Positions 17,164-27,144 of a stretch of 64,000 nucleotides of DNA are shown here, in pieces. The notes under the pieces are model-generated. The model did no database searches. It saw nothing but the letters and a program-made list of their open reading frames with translations, and had not been told where the DNA came from. How positions within the stretch are numbered: the stretch's first letter is position 1; each line of letters starts with the position of its first letter. The stretch lies in NCBI GenBank assembly GCA_019779905.1, contig JABAKE010000002.1:248001-312000 (forward strand). Direction: 5' to 3'. The DNA comes from Modestobacter lapidis. Lineage in GTDB: Bacteria > Actinomycetota > Actinomycetes > Mycobacteriales > Geodermatophilaceae. A program made the translations under genes and the position numbers.

Positions 17164-17740
17164 GCCGTCATGATCGCGTTCAGGGCGGTTCGCCACAGTT
17201 CCATAAGCCATGTGACCAGCGAAGAAATACGGCCGCGCACGACTACGAATTAGGGCGAACGTGGCCAACTGCAACCAGGACTGCAACCCAGCCGACTGGT
17301 CCAGCCTGGAGGGCCACCGCGGATGCGACATCGGGCAGACCCCCCGGCTGACCAAGGGCAAAGCGTTCCAAGCTGGCCATGCCAGTTGGATCCCGGTCAC
17401 CCGCTCCACGCAAAAGCGCAGTTCAGGTGCTGTTAGGGAACTGGAGAAGGTCTGAAGAACCCTTCGAAGGGCCCGTTTTAGTCCCCTGGAGACCCTTGTT
17501 CTCCGCTCCATTGGTCATGTTCTGGTCACGTCGGGCGGCTCATCCGGCGAGGTCCTAGCCCCGTGCCAGCTCTCTTGGGGCCGCGTGACCACACTCAGGT
17601 CACGCAGTGAGCTCGAGGCCGTGCCGAGCGGCGATCCGTCAGGCTCTGGTGCGACGGTGCGTGCAGCTCGGCACCATGGATTGACATGGGGTACCGAAGC
17701 GACAGCCGGGTCGCTCTCGACCTTCGATGCCGAGGGGCTA
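17164..17740. other. Island left-end non-coding region
   Basis: No convincing gene. It holds the integrase stop codon used in the circular form (TGA 17171-17173), arm-type repeats at 17267-17288, and a CCCTTCGAAGGG palindrome near 17461 followed by CCCGTTTT, a possible terminator. The frame of the next gene is open back to GTG 17585, but codon third positions there look non-coding. Confidence 0.5.
17267..17288. repeat. Integrase arm-type sites, left
   Basis: AACTGCAACCA at 17267-17277 is followed by ACTGCAACC at 17280-17288. The same tandem motif occurs at 38081-38103 beside the other att site, so in the excised circle the two pairs flank the core as expected for tyrosine-recombinase arm sites. 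Confidence 0.65.
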
Positions 17741-19471
17741 ATGATGCTGCCGGCTGACGTCGCCGTCCGACCGCAGTGGACGGAAAAGCTGTACCCGCCG
17801 AGCCAGGGCCAGGACCACCTCGGTCTGGCCAGCGTGTCGTCGGACCAGATCCTGCCGAAGCTGTCCCCTGGGATCGTCGTGCAGACCGTCCACCCCCGCT
17901 ACTGGAGCTTCTACACATTTCTGCTCGACGAGTTCTGGCGGCGCGATCTACCCCGCACCCGCCGCGACTTCTCGCGCTTCTACCGGCCCCGTGAGGCAAT
18001 CTTCGCGGCGGGCTGCCATCTTTGCGATCGACCGGAGCACGACGAGTTCGGCCCGCTCCAAGCCATCGTCGGCTCGAACAAGGCGAGCGCGCTGGTCCAG
18101 ACCCAACCAACCGTCTACAACGCCCAGTTCAACTACATCAAGGACCCCCTCGGCGGTTATGGCCTTTACTACAGCGCTGCTATCTCCGGGATGGGCCTCA
18201 CACTGCCGGCGACGCCCGCCGCCGGGCTTCCCTACGATGCGCCAACGCCGGAAGGACGCACTATCGCGGCCGCGTTCCGGACAGCGATCGGCGGCACTCG
18301 TTACTACCGCGAGTACTTTGACGACGACCAGGCTCTGGTACCAGCCGACGTGGTCGCCGAGTACATCCGGGCGGCCTGCCTCTGCCAACTGCGCACACCG
18401 ACCGCACCGGACCGACCGCTGCTCCAAGATGTGTTCCTCCACGCCGGTGGTCCGCGCGATGCCGAGCAGCGCCGCGCCACCATGCGCATGTTTCTCGACC
18501 TCGCGGAGCAGACCGCCGGCTACGAACTGTCTGAGGATCGCTTTCGACGCCTCATCTACTTCCACTCAACGGGTGCCGGCGGAGCCGCATGGACGCCCGC
18601 AGCGCCCAACGTGCGTACCGCCCGCCGGTGGCGGCTATACCAAGCCCGCGAGTACTACGCCTACGCGCTAAACCGCATGTGGCGGTACCTTGCCGAATGG
18701 GGCATCGGCGAGGTGCGGATGAGCGGCGACGTCGTTCCGCTCTCGACGTGGTGGGAGTTCATCGACGACGCCATCGACTCCGCGGCCCTCGCCTCGGCGC
18801 TTGGGGTCGACGACCCCCATCTCAACGCCTCCTCAACCGTCGCCGACCTTGCGTACTGGGCAACCGGAGCCGGCAACGTCGGGGGCGACCTCGATGACTC
18901 GTGGGACATCGCCGCACCTGTCACGGAGCACCGCCTCTACCGATGGGCGAACGCGGCAGGTGGCGAGCCGGCTGTCATCCCGGTGGCGCTCACGCTGCTG
19001 GCCCTGGTCGCTACTCGCGTCGGATCGCGTCGTAACGAGTTGGCGTTCTCCGAGGACTGGGACATCTGTCGGGACGGCGGCGTGTCGCGCCTCGCTCTCA
19101 GTCGGTTCTTCAACCAGTGGCGCGACCGACAGCGATTCAGCCTCGGCGAGGCGGCCCGCTGGTTGTTTGGCGACTACGTCATCCGCCAGCACGAGCGTGT
19201 TGCCGTCGCCAAGCTCGCGCAGACGGGTGACACGTTCCATTTCCGTCGACAAGGCGAGTATCTGCACTTCTACGACGCTTACGCGCGGGCAGAAATGAGC
19301 AATTCGCGGTTCCAGGCACTCGCAACGACCGTGAACGAGCTCGGCTTCGTCGATAGCCTCTTCGGAGCGACGCATGCGCTCACTGACCCGGGCCGACGTC
19401 TCCTCGCCGACGGCGACCTGCCGGAACCGCACCTTGAAGCCGCGATGAACGAGCCCGGCGATGATAGCTGA
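17741..19471 (+). CDS. Unrecognised 576-aa protein paired with a PLD-motif protein
   Basis: A soluble protein I cannot place in a named family. ATG 17741 (or ATG 17744) is chosen because GAGGGG lies just upstream; GTG 17585 would add 52 residues of weakly coding sequence. The N-terminal stretch SSDQILPKLSPGIVVQT then RYWSFYTFLLDEFWRR is reminiscent of the start of DUF6361-type proteins. A cysteine/histidine cluster (AAGCHLCDRPEHDEF) might bind metal. The C-terminal half is helical and Arg/Phe-rich. It overlaps the next gene by 11 bases, so the two are co-translated. Island location and the nuclease-like partner suggest a defence role; that is inference. Confidence 0.6.
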   Translation: MMLPADVAVRPQWTEKLYPPSQGQDHLGLASVSSDQILPKLSPGIVVQTVHPRYWSFYTFLLDEFWRRDLPRTRRDFSRFYRPREAIFAAGCHLCDRPEHDEFGPLQAIVGSNKASALVQTQPTVYNAQFNYIKDPLGGYGLYYSAAISGMGLTLPATPAAGLPYDAPTPEGRTIAAAFRTAIGGTRYYREYFDDDQALVPADVVAEYIRAACLCQLRTPTAPDRPLLQDVFLHAGGPRDAEQRRATMRMFLDLAEQTAGYELSEDRFRRLIYFHSTGAGGAAWTPAAPNVRTARRWRLYQAREYYAYALNRMWRYLAEWGIGEVRMSGDVVPLSTWWEFIDDAIDSAALASALGVDDPHLNASSTVADLAYWATGAGNVGGDLDDSWDIAAPVTEHRLYRWANAAGGEPAVIPVALTLLALVATRVGSRRNELAFSEDWDICRDGGVSRLALSRFFNQWRDRQRFSLGEAARWLFGDYVIRQHERVAVAKLAQTGDTFHFRRQGEYLHFYDAYARAEMSNSRFQALATTVNELGFVDSLFGATHALTDPGRRLLADGDLPEPHLEAAMNEPGDDS

Positions 19472-22265
19472 GCGCCTCAGCGTGCCTGATGTGCTGGCCA
19501 AGCCCCGCGACCACGCCGTCATTTGCACCTTCGGCGCCCAGCTGGACTTCTTCGAAGGCCCGCTGTGGCGCCACGTCAGCCGGGCCCACAACCGGATCGT
19601 TCTCGCCGACGACGTCGTCCTCGCCGGGCAGCTCGCCGACTTAGCCTCCGGTGGCTCTCGCCTCCGTCACATCAACCGCCACTACCTGGCGACACCCATC
19701 ACCAACGTTGGCAGCGCCCACGCCAAACTTCTCCTCCTGGTCGACGCAGCAGGCGGCACACTGCTGGTCGGCAGCGGCAACCTCGGGATAGACGGATACG
19801 CGTCGCGAGGAGAGGTGTTTTACCGCTACGACACCACCGACACCAACGCCACCTACCTGCCCGAGTTCCAGGCAGCAAAAGACCTCCTCGACCTAATGGC
19901 CCTGCGCGGATATCTCGACAGCCAGGCGCGCAAGCATCTCGACGCGGTGTGGGCCGACACACCGTGGATTTGGGCACCCGCCGCCCGGCCAGCCGGTGTA
20001 CGCCACAACCTCGTCGAACCCCTCGGCGACCAGCTGATCGCCGCCGTCGCCAACGAGCGTGTCTTAGAGCTCCTCGTGCACGCCCCGTTCCACGACCAGC
20101 GCTGTGAAGCCCTCCGCCGCCTCATCGATGCGCTCCAACCCGACCACGTCAGCGTCCTCGCCCAAGCGGGCAGAACCTCCGTCGACCCGGCTGCGCTCGC
20201 CAACGTCCTCGCAGCAGCGCCAGGACTGACCGACGTGCAGCTGGCCTCCGCTCCCGAGTTCCCCGATACCTATCTGCACGCCAAGTTCATCCTCATTCGC
20301 ACCTCGACCCGATCCATCACCTTCACTGGGTCGGCGAACCTGTCCCTTGCCGCGCTGTGGCGCACTGACCGGGCCGTCGGCGAGCGGCCCGCCGGCAACA
20401 TTGAGCTCGTCACCCTCGCCCAAGGACCGCCCCAGCACTTCGAGGATCTGCTCAACGGCCTTGACCTCCGGGAAGCACCGGAGGAAGTCGCGAACCTCGA
20501 CGTCACCTACCTCGGCGACCACGAGACCGCGCCCACCGACACCCGCCCCCGGCTACTGCGTGGCACGTGGGCCGACGCGAAGCTCACCCTCGTCGCTGCC
20601 GGTGAACTGCCCGGTGGTGAACTCTCGCTCATCGTCGCCGGGACCGTCACGCCCGGTGCCGTCATTCGAGTCGGGACCACCTACACCGTCGCGCCGTCTG
20701 GCGACGCCGCGACTGCCCTCGACTTCCGCGCCGTGCCCGTATGGCTGCGCGTCGCAGCCGAGGACGGCGACGTCGATACCACGCCCGTCTACCCGTACCA
20801 CCCTGCGTCGCTTGCGACCCTCCTCACGGGGCGGCGCGATCCCGACCTGCTTCGCAAGGCCGGCAGCCTTGACCTGGAGGCATACGACAACGACCTCGCC
20901 GGCCTCCTCGACGAGCTCGACGCGACCCTCGTCATCGACCGCCACAGCCTCTGGCGTCTCGCCCGGCGCTCCCCCCCACCCGACACCGCCGGCGACGGCA
21001 AAGGTGGCCCCCACCAGGCGTGGGAGGACCTCAACTTCGACGCACTGCGCCGCCATCCCCGCCTGGCCCAGTACGAGACCGTGACCCGTCACGCCGACCG
21101 CCTCGAGGCCACGGACCTCCAGATCGTCCTCAGCGCCATCACCGACTACTTTCGCGGGTTCGGCGACCACGACAGAGCCGAGCCGGCAGCAGTCGGCCCG
21201 ACAGCCGACCAGGTCGAGGGGGCGTACGACGTCGACCTCGACGACACGACCGCCATTCTTCCCGGCGAGAACGACGACATGCCCACCGACGAAACCATTG
21301 AAGAATACGAGGCCGAAGGGGAAGAAGACGAGGAGCGAGAACGCCGCCGCCTCAAGATCGAGACCCGCAACCGGCTGGCGTGGCAGCGCTTCGCGGAGCG
21401 GTTCACGAAGGCACTTCGCGACCGGGACTTTCTCGAGGTTGTCGGCCCTAGGGTCGCGCTCACGAACGCCGTGATTCTCAATCACCTCCTCGCACTCCTC
21501 GTCGCCAAGGGCGTCGTCGGCCCCGACAAGGGCATCGGCTACCAGATCGAACTGTGGGCGTTCCTTTTCGGCGACGCCACCTCGGACGGCTACATCCAAA
21601 CACTGTCCGACGAGGACCAGTGGGCCGCCATGGAGGCGTTCGACGAGCGCGACGCCGCAGTGACAATCATCTCCGCCGTCGATCTGGCCGTGCAGCTCAC
21701 CAAACAGCATGATCTCGACGCCCTGCGCACGCGGCTCCGTAACGCCTGGCGCCGCATCCTCACGGCGCCGACCCTCGACTTCACGCCCGATGCAATGCGG
21801 CGGGCATCCCAGCCCGGCGTCCGCCCCGCCTTCAAGCTCGCGGCGTCCCTCGCCGGGTTCGCAAAGGAGTCGACAAGGCGAGAGGTCGACGGCGCCCTCG
21901 CCGCCTCCCTGGGTGTTGACCGCTCTCAGCTCATCGTCCGCAAGGAAACAGTGAAGCGTGGCCGTCAGGTTGCGACCGTCGAAGTTGTCGGCATCACCGA
22001 CCCAGCCGTTGAGCTGGCGCCCGGAGAGTTAACGGCTGCGTTCCGAGCCGCGGTCGTCGCCGACCCGGCTATCGACTACGTGCGCGTCAAGCACCTTGGG
22101 AGCGGTGTCGTTGCTACCTGGGACCGGCGGCTCCACGACTGCTGGCGCTACGACCCGGCCGGCGACGATCCTGTCGACCTGGGAGAACCAACTGACGTCG
22201 ACCCCCGCTGGCTAGCCGCCGCCGACGCCCTCGCAGGCCGAGCCGCCGAGGCGTCAGCAGCATGA
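19461..22265 (+). CDS. Large PLD-like (HKD) protein, putative defence nuclease
   Basis: A 934-residue protein with two PLD-type motifs near the N-terminus. Motif 1 is HAKLLLL with an aspartate six residues after Lys and GSGNLGIDG (about residues 87-112). Motif 2 is HAKFILI followed by GSANLSLAALW (about 273-300); the position of the usual aspartate is Arg. The two halves probably form one active site. After about residue 330 come beta-rich segments, then an acidic stretch (residues about 610-630: IEEYEAEGEEDEERERR), then a helical C-terminus. PLD nucleases such as BfiI cut DNA without metal; lipase activity is the alternative. It is the second gene of an overlapping pair. Confidence 0.68.
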   Translation: MIAERLSVPDVLAKPRDHAVICTFGAQLDFFEGPLWRHVSRAHNRIVLADDVVLAGQLADLASGGSRLRHINRHYLATPITNVGSAHAKLLLLVDAAGGTLLVGSGNLGIDGYASRGEVFYRYDTTDTNATYLPEFQAAKDLLDLMALRGYLDSQARKHLDAVWADTPWIWAPAARPAGVRHNLVEPLGDQLIAAVANERVLELLVHAPFHDQRCEALRRLIDALQPDHVSVLAQAGRTSVDPAALANVLAAAPGLTDVQLASAPEFPDTYLHAKFILIRTSTRSITFTGSANLSLAALWRTDRAVGERPAGNIELVTLAQGPPQHFEDLLNGLDLREAPEEVANLDVTYLGDHETAPTDTRPRLLRGTWADAKLTLVAAGELPGGELSLIVAGTVTPGAVIRVGTTYTVAPSGDAATALDFRAVPVWLRVAAEDGDVDTTPVYPYHPASLATLLTGRRDPDLLRKAGSLDLEAYDNDLAGLLDELDATLVIDRHSLWRLARRSPPPDTAGDGKGGPHQAWEDLNFDALRRHPRLAQYETVTRHADRLEATDLQIVLSAITDYFRGFGDHDRAEPAAVGPTADQVEGAYDVDLDDTTAILPGENDDMPTDETIEEYEAEGEEDEERERRRLKIETRNRLAWQRFAERFTKALRDRDFLEVVGPRVALTNAVILNHLLALLVAKGVVGPDKGIGYQIELWAFLFGDATSDGYIQTLSDEDQWAAMEAFDERDAAVTIISAVDLAVQLTKQHDLDALRTRLRNAWRRILTAPTLDFTPDAMRRASQPGVRPAFKLAASLAGFAKESTRREVDGALAASLGVDRSQLIVRKETVKRGRQVATVEVVGITDPAVELAPGELTAAFRAAVVADPAIDYVRVKHLGSGVVATWDRRLHDCWRYDPAGDDPVDLGEPTDVDPRWLAAADALAGRAAEASAA

Positions 22266-22655
22266 GGCGCTGCACCGAGAGCACGGGAACCCGAGACGAT
22301 GCCGTTACCACAGTGGCGGCATGCTGCGACAGCGGCGACTGGTGTCAGCCGGCGTCGCGGCCCACTCAAACTGCAGACCACCGCACATACCGAAGGCAAA
22401 GCCGCCACAATCCGAGTGGACCGTGCTGGCCAGCGGGCAGCGTTGGCAATCTAATTGCGTTGTGCCACCACGGCAAGGGCGGCTTTGACTCGCTCGTCGA
22501 GGGCAATGCCGGGCGGACCGCCCTCCTAGACGTCCTTTATGTCGCGAAGGGCAGAACCTTCCCTCGGGGCACGACGCCATAATCCCGGTCGGACACGCCA
22601 ATTTTGGTGCGGTCGCGGGGAGCTTGTGGCCGAAGCGGTCGGAGGCGACCTGACA
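22266..22655. other. Convergent intergenic region, nothing recognised
   Basis: About 390 bases between the rightward PLD gene and the leftward PLD-like gene. Short ORFs occur on both strands but none has a plausible start site or recognisable domain. Confidence 0.4.
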
Positions 22656-23786
22656 CTAGCTGTAAACGCCCCACCTGCGCCCACTCCTCATTTCGTACGA
22701 CGTCCCTTGATCCATTGATTTCTGTCGCCACTCTTCTGAGAGTTGCGCGTTTCGCGAGACCAGGATGAAGTGTCGGGAGGAATGGCGATTAACCTTGGAG
22801 AACATGAGCGTTTGGTCATCATAGCTGGCGGGCCACGGGGCGTCTGGCACAGGCAGGCTGATAACGTCCATGGAGTTGTCGCTGAACCGGATGGGCGCCT
22901 CCACACGAACCGCACTTTGGATTGGGTGTTCGACGATTGGCCGTGCGACCAGGGTGTTCTGAGGCACCTCGGATGCCTCCGCGCCGAAGAATACGCGCAT
23001 GAGCGCCGACATCATCAGCTGGTTGCCGGGGCGGCCCGGTCCACGGTTGCGACTGAGGATCCCTGCCTCGATCCAGAAGTGAGTCCCAGTGGAAAGCGCG
23101 ACCAATTGCGCCGGAGTTAGGCCGTATCGACTCCCGACTCCCCCCGTGGCGTCAGAGACATCGTCGTTTCGAGCCAAACCCTGTGGCGTTTTGCTAAACT
23201 GGGCCGCATACGCGTCTAGCACCCTCCCCAATGGAGTTGCCGCGCGCCACTGCCGCTCGAACCATGACTCTCCGTCTCGGAGACTCGTGTCCACGGATCT
23301 CTCCGCAGCGCTCGTGGGACGTGTGACAATCTGCAGCACTCCGACCTCGTGGCCGGTCAGTAACCCATTGCGCGAAAGGTTACCGGACCCGCAAAGGCAG
23401 CCTCTGACTCCGCGACCACGGATGGCGAACCACTTCGGATGCCACGGAACGAAGGGCACGCAGCCTGGTCGAGCCACGACCCGATCACCATCGTGAACGC
23501 GCACCTCCGAGAAAGGCATCGACTGCAGCCGATTGAGCGCCGTCGGGTCCGACCGAAGCCAATCGCAGCTGACAAGCCATCGCTTCCTCATGGCTAACCA
23601 GGCAGGACCCACCCGACTGGATCCGATTTCGGCCACTAGGGCGTCGACTCCAGAGTCCGTGACGTAGGCGACTGCCGCGTCAAAAGCTGTTGGCGAGCCG
23701 CTGGCGAGGAGCTCCATGAGCGCGTCAATGTTCCGTGAGGCGACACGGTGAGTGCCGGGCTGCGTCACAACGCGATGTATCAGCAT
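22656..23786 (-). CDS. PLD-like protein with degenerate HKD motif
   Basis: A 376-residue protein. The start chosen is ATG 23786 (MLIHRVVTQPG). A single PLD-type motif is visible: HPKWFAIRG at about residue 116, then CGSGNLSRNGLLTGHEVGV. The aspartate of HxKxxxxD is missing. This arrangement resembles the N-terminal PLD domain of restriction-type nucleases and helicase-linked PLD proteins. The remainder is unrecognised. Base composition looks less GC-rich than the chromosomal genes. It faces away from the methylase operon and toward the large PLD gene. Confidence 0.6.
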   Translation of the reverse strand: MLIHRVVTQPGTHRVASRNIDALMELLASGSPTAFDAAVAYVTDSGVDALVAEIGSSRVGPAWLAMRKRWLVSCDWLRSDPTALNRLQSMPFSEVRVHDGDRVVARPGCVPFVPWHPKWFAIRGRGVRGCLCGSGNLSRNGLLTGHEVGVLQIVTRPTSAAERSVDTSLRDGESWFERQWRAATPLGRVLDAYAAQFSKTPQGLARNDDVSDATGGVGSRYGLTPAQLVALSTGTHFWIEAGILSRNRGPGRPGNQLMMSALMRVFFGAEASEVPQNTLVARPIVEHPIQSAVRVEAPIRFSDNSMDVISLPVPDAPWPASYDDQTLMFSKVNRHSSRHFILVSRNAQLSEEWRQKSMDQGTSYEMRSGRRWGVYS

Positions 23787-24426
23787 CTTGAGCTTCCTTC
23801 CATCGCGCCAACTATGTCCGTGCGACAGTGGAGGACGGGACTCGGCACGCCGTACGACGGCACGTGGCCTACGACCGATCGCGGGAAGATCACCTCCCTG
23901 CCACCGCGTGCGTCCGCGCCTCCGTCTCGAGAGCTTTCGGCGCGGCGGCTGGCCACAGGGCTCGTGGCTTGCAGCGAGGCCGTAGCGTCTCGCGAGGAAG
24001 TCATCCGAAGCGAAGCAGCCCCTTCGCACGGCGGGATCCAGGAGCAGGCACTGCGCCCACCACCATCGATCTCGACCCCGTCCGCCGAACGCCATCCGTC
24101 AGTTGCGGGGCGTACGGGCTCGCTCCCACTACCGTGGGCTGCCGATGCAACATGGACCGCCACCATCCGCAGGGCGATTCGTAGCCGGCCCCTGACTGTT
24201 TGCGGACGGTCCCATCCCGGCGTCACCAAGGACACCGCTCACCCGAGAGATGGCTACGGATGGGCATGCCGGCTCGCAAGCTCGGGCCGCTCGGGGGCTG
24301 CTATATCAGCCAGCCAGTTGGGTCCGTCCGCCGCAGTGGTGCGGCGCCGCCGGCGAGGATCCGCCGTCATGACCGCAGTGTCGGTGGGCAATGTTGAGAT
24401 GAGCGCATGGCACAAGGAGTAGCTCG
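23787..24426. other. Divergent intergenic region, probable promoters
   Basis: About 640 bases separate the leftward PLD-like gene from the methylase operon. The open frames on both strands show no family pattern. An AAGGAG lies eight bases before the methylase GTG. No operator was recognised. Confidence 0.4.
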
Positions 24427-27144
24427 GTGAAGCTCAACCTCAAGGCGATCGAGGAACGCGTCGCACCACTGGGCGGACGCACGTCCTACGACCGCAACTT
24501 CATCTTCGAACTGCTTCTCGCGTACGGACGCTCCCCGAGCAACGTCACCCGGCTCCGCAACGGCTCGCTGAACGTAGCCGACGACAAGATCCACGAGGTC
24601 GCGCAGAAAAACGTTGTCTACTTTCGCGAGACCGTCGGCGACCCACTAGCCGCGATCGAGAAGCTCAGGACGTCACCGACGGTTGTTCGCTATAACACCC
24701 GCTTCGTCATCGTCACCAACTACAATGAGCTTCTCGCGGTCGACACCAAGACCAGCGAAACCTTGCTTATCCCGATCCATGACATCGACAAACACTTCAC
24801 ATTCTTTCTACCTTGGGCTGGAATGGAGAAAGCCCAGTACGTCGCGGAGACCCATGCTGACGTCCGAGCTGCCGAGCGGATGGGCAGACTCTTCGACGAA
24901 CTGGTCGGCGCGAACCCTGAGTTGCTCAATGCTCCGAATGGGCGCCACGTCCTCAACATCTTCTTCACGAGGCTGCTGTTTTGCTTCTTCGCCGAAGATA
25001 CTGGCATCTTTTCCCAAAGTCAGTTCACCAACGCCGTCGGCTCCTACACCCAAGCCGACGGAGCCGACGTCGCAGGCTTCCTTACCGACCTCTTTGCCGC
25101 GCTCGACACCGAATACGCTGCCGACAAGCCCGTGCACCTCGCAGGGTTCCCCTATGTCAACGGCAGGCTCTTCACCTCCGCGCCCGACCAGGTCGTCCCG
25201 GCGTTCACGAGGAAGGCCAGGGACCTGTTGATCGAGTCTGGGACGCTGATCTGGCGAGAGATCAACCCCGACATTTTCGGGTCGATGTTCCAAGCGATCG
25301 TCACCCCCAGTCTGCGCTCAGACCTCGGCCAACACTACACCTCCGTTCCGAACATCCTAAAAGCCATTGAGCCCCTCTTCCTAAATGGACTGAGAGAGGA
25401 CTTCGACCGGGCCTACGACTCGACCAGGAGGCTTGAAGGTCTCCTAAGACGCATCAGTACGATTAAGGTCTTCGACCCAGCCTGCGGGTCCGGGAACTTC
25501 CTCGTTATTGCATACAAGGAACTGCGGCGCCTGGAACACGCGATTCTCGAACGCCTCGCCGAACTGCACCCTAAGCATCAGGTCCTGTTCGCCTCGTCTC
25601 AGATCAACGTTGAGAACTTTTTCGGTCTCGAGATCGACGACTTCGCGGTTGAGGTCGCCATCCTTTCCCTATGGATAGCCAAGCACCAGATGAACCGCGA
25701 GTTCCTGGAGAAGTTCCGCGTCGACCTACCTTTGATTCCCCTGAGGGAGACCGGACGGGTTCGCCAAGGCAACGCTACCCGCGTTGACTGGCAGAAGATA
25801 TGTCCCAACGATGGCGACGAAGAGATCTACCTGATCGGCAACCCGCCGTACGCAGGCGCCAAGACGCAGACTAAGGAGCAGAAGGCCGACTACGATTTCG
25901 TCTTCGAAGGTCGCCCGTACTCGAAGAACCTCGACTACATCGCGCTTTGGTTCGTCAAAGGGGCCGACTACATCGAAGGCACTCGCGCGGAGCTGGCGTT
26001 CGTCACCACCAACTCGGTCGCGCAGGGCGAGCATGTCGGATTGATGTTTCCGATGATCTTCGCCAAAGGCGTCGAAATCGGCTTCGCTTACACATCGTTC
26101 AAGTGGGAGAATAACGCCAAGCGCAACGCAGGTGTGACCGTCGCCGTGATCGGGTTGCGGAACGCCAATGCTAGTCCGAAGTACTTATACACGGACGATC
26201 TCCAGATCACGGCAACCAACATCAATGGGTATCTTGCCGACGGTGCGGACGTCGTGATCGGGCGGCGCAGGAAGCCACTTGGGGCTCCCCGTCCTGACAT
26301 GGTGTTCGGCTCCATGCCGCGCGACGGCGGCGGCCTCATCCTCTCGCCTGAGGATCGAGCTCAGATGATCGCCGAGGACCCGCGAAGCGAGCAGTTCATC
26401 AAGCGGTACATGGGATCATCCGAAGCGATCAACGACGGTGAACGCTATTGCCTGTGGATAAGCGACAGCTCCGTTTCGACTGCAGCGTCGATCACCGCGA
26501 TCGCGTCCCGACTAGTACGCGTTGCAAGGGAGCGAAGCGAAAGCAGAGCCGGTAGCACGGCTTCCTTCGCCGCTCAACCTCACAGATTCGTGCAGATCAG
26601 CTACAAGCCAACGAATTCGATAATTGTCCCGAGAGTCTCGTCGGCGCGGCGTGACTACATACCAATCGGATACCTCGACTCGAGCACGGTGATATCGGAC
26701 GCCGCGTTCGGCGTTTATGACGCTGAACCATGGCTGTTCTCTCTGTTGACCTCGCGCATGCATATGGTCTGGACACGAGCGGTGGGGGGTCAACTGAAGA
26801 CCGACTATCGCTACTCGAACACAATCGTCTACAACAACTTCCCGGTGCCTCCACTAAGTGATTCAGTGCTGGAGCAACTCACGATGGCTGCTTTGCGGGT
26901 GCTTGATGTACGTGAGTATCACGGCGAGAAGACGCTGGCTGAGTTGTATGATCCGAGTCTAATGCCCGCTGACCTGCGCGCCTCTCACGCTGAGATCGAT
27001 GCCTTGGTCGATTCACTCTACTCTGGGGGTGGGTATGAGGCGGATGAGCAGCGTTTGTCCGACCTGTTCGCTATGTATGAGGTGATGACTGCCGATGAGG
27101 CCGCGAAGGACCCGACGGAGAGGGCGAGGGCAGCCCGCAAGTGA
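24427..27144 (+). CDS. N6-adenine DNA methyltransferase, MmeI-like, without visible nuclease motif
   Basis: A 905-residue class I methyltransferase. Residues 90-110 (TRFVIVTNYNELLAVDTKT) and 180-195 (TRLLFCFFAEDTGIF) match the N-terminal and helical linker regions of MmeI-type enzymes. LGQHYTSVPNI at about 300 leads to the SAM-binding motif FDPACGSGNFL (349-359) and catalytic GNPPYAG (471-477), indicating adenine methylation. A target-recognition region should follow at about 600-800. No PD-(D/E)xK nuclease is evident at the N-terminus, unlike single-chain type IIL enzymes. GTG 24427 has AAGGAG upstream. The stop overlaps the helicase start, so methylation and the downstream activities are probably parts of one system. 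Confidence 0.85.
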   Translation: MKLNLKAIEERVAPLGGRTSYDRNFIFELLLAYGRSPSNVTRLRNGSLNVADDKIHEVAQKNVVYFRETVGDPLAAIEKLRTSPTVVRYNTRFVIVTNYNELLAVDTKTSETLLIPIHDIDKHFTFFLPWAGMEKAQYVAETHADVRAAERMGRLFDELVGANPELLNAPNGRHVLNIFFTRLLFCFFAEDTGIFSQSQFTNAVGSYTQADGADVAGFLTDLFAALDTEYAADKPVHLAGFPYVNGRLFTSAPDQVVPAFTRKARDLLIESGTLIWREINPDIFGSMFQAIVTPSLRSDLGQHYTSVPNILKAIEPLFLNGLREDFDRAYDSTRRLEGLLRRISTIKVFDPACGSGNFLVIAYKELRRLEHAILERLAELHPKHQVLFASSQINVENFFGLEIDDFAVEVAILSLWIAKHQMNREFLEKFRVDLPLIPLRETGRVRQGNATRVDWQKICPNDGDEEIYLIGNPPYAGAKTQTKEQKADYDFVFEGRPYSKNLDYIALWFVKGADYIEGTRAELAFVTTNSVAQGEHVGLMFPMIFAKGVEIGFAYTSFKWENNAKRNAGVTVAVIGLRNANASPKYLYTDDLQITATNINGYLADGADVVIGRRRKPLGAPRPDMVFGSMPRDGGGLILSPEDRAQMIAEDPRSEQFIKRYMGSSEAINDGERYCLWISDSSVSTAASITAIASRLVRVARERSESRAGSTASFAAQPHRFVQISYKPTNSIIVPRVSSARRDYIPIGYLDSSTVISDAAFGVYDAEPWLFSLLTSRMHMVWTRAVGGQLKTDYRYSNTIVYNNFPVPPLSDSVLEQLTMAALRVLDVREYHGEKTLAELYDPSLMPADLRASHAEIDALVDSLYSGGGYEADEQRLSDLFAMYEVMTADEAAKDPTERARAARK

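Noticed and set aside
17585-17740. N-terminal extension of the 576-aa protein from GTG 17585
   Set aside because: Weak codon bias and no ribosome site; GAGGGG precedes ATG 17741.
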